From assembly GCA_965262455.1 (NCBI GenBank), contig CBDHFH010000008.1, positions 124,001 through 188,000 on the forward strand: 64,000 bases of DNA, given 5' to 3'. Below are positions 63,759 through 64,000 of the stretch, piece by piece (position 1 is the first letter of the stretch; each line of letters starts with the position of its first letter). The notes under the pieces were generated by a model that worked only from the letters and a program-made list of their open reading frames with translations, was not told the origin of the DNA and did no database searches. A program made the translations under genes and the position numbers. This DNA is from UBA1858 sp965262455 (GTDB lineage: Bacteria > Pseudomonadota > Gammaproteobacteria > UBA4575).

Positions 63759-64000
63759 TTTTCAATTAAGCTAATAAGTTTATATTTTTATTCTTTTTCA
63801 TTCATATCCTCGAATAAATATTTTTCAGGTTTAATTATCGCTTAACAAGTATTTGCTAATCTTAGCAGCATATATAACTCATTGTATTTAAGAAAATACT
63901 TCGACAGATTTGAAATAGCTAACTTTTTATGCTCACGCATTATTTGATGTGATAGCTGTGATACATATTTGAGACGCATCGATGAGCTTGATATAGGGTT

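Overview
The window looks like a chromosomal segment of a low-GC, sulfur-oxidising gammaproteobacterium, probably marine or salt-adapted. The basis is the gene set and order: recA-recX-alaS-lysC-csrA-tRNA-Ser, mutS next to pncC, efpL, prfC, rimI and fdxA of the 7Fe type. It also carries soxY/soxZ and tusA (sulfur chemistry) and a glucosylglycerate compatible-solute operon. The genus cannot be fixed from the sequence alone.

Layout. 0-3 kb: the 3' part of a gene for a VPxPA-CTERM (exosortase-sorted) surface protein, then soxZ, soxY and bepA on the minus strand. 3.2-12.7 kb: tusA, ilvN, ilvC, a phosphatidylserine-decarboxylase-like gene whose pyruvoyl serine is a cysteine, pssA, leuA with a long structured leader, family-4 uracil-DNA glycosylase, rimI, prfC, efpL, mscL. 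12.9-21.7 kb: DUF2970, a fragmented addB-like nuclease gene, fdxA, a sugar epimerase, then small stand-alone genes (SnoaL-like, amphi-Trp, VOC, nitroreductase, lipase, DUF3565). 21.7-25.6 kb: glucosyl-3-phosphoglycerate phosphatase, the matching synthase and a GH13 sugar phosphorylase, which together make and recycle glucosylglycerate. 25.7-35.4 kb: mutS, pncC, thpR, recA, recX, alaS, lysC, csrA and tRNA-Ser(GCU).

35.4-44.9 kb is an accessory island at the 3' end of tRNA-Ser. It has a large serine recombinase with its DUF2924 partner, a short tyrosine recombinase, a mini protein kinase divergent from a P-loop NTPase, YegP, two tiny membrane proteins, an SNase-like protein, cytochrome b561 and a DUF1835 protein. 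A degenerate copy of the tRNA 3' end at 44856-44889 marks a plausible right border. Five copies of a ~30-bp imperfect palindrome lie at or near gene ends inside it, four of them within 10 bp of a stop codon.

44.9-46.1 kb is a long AT-rich stretch with little coding potential. 46.1-63.8 kb is a Wzx/Wzy-type exopolysaccharide locus: sugar aminotransferase, FlaA1/WbpM-type dehydratase, Wza-like export lipoprotein, Wzc-like tyrosine kinase, Wzx flippase, Wzy-like polymerase/ligase, AsnB, three GT4 glycosyltransferases and a PL9-like beta-helix lipoprotein. No initiating phosphoglycosyltransferase or exosortase is seen, so the locus may continue past the right edge.
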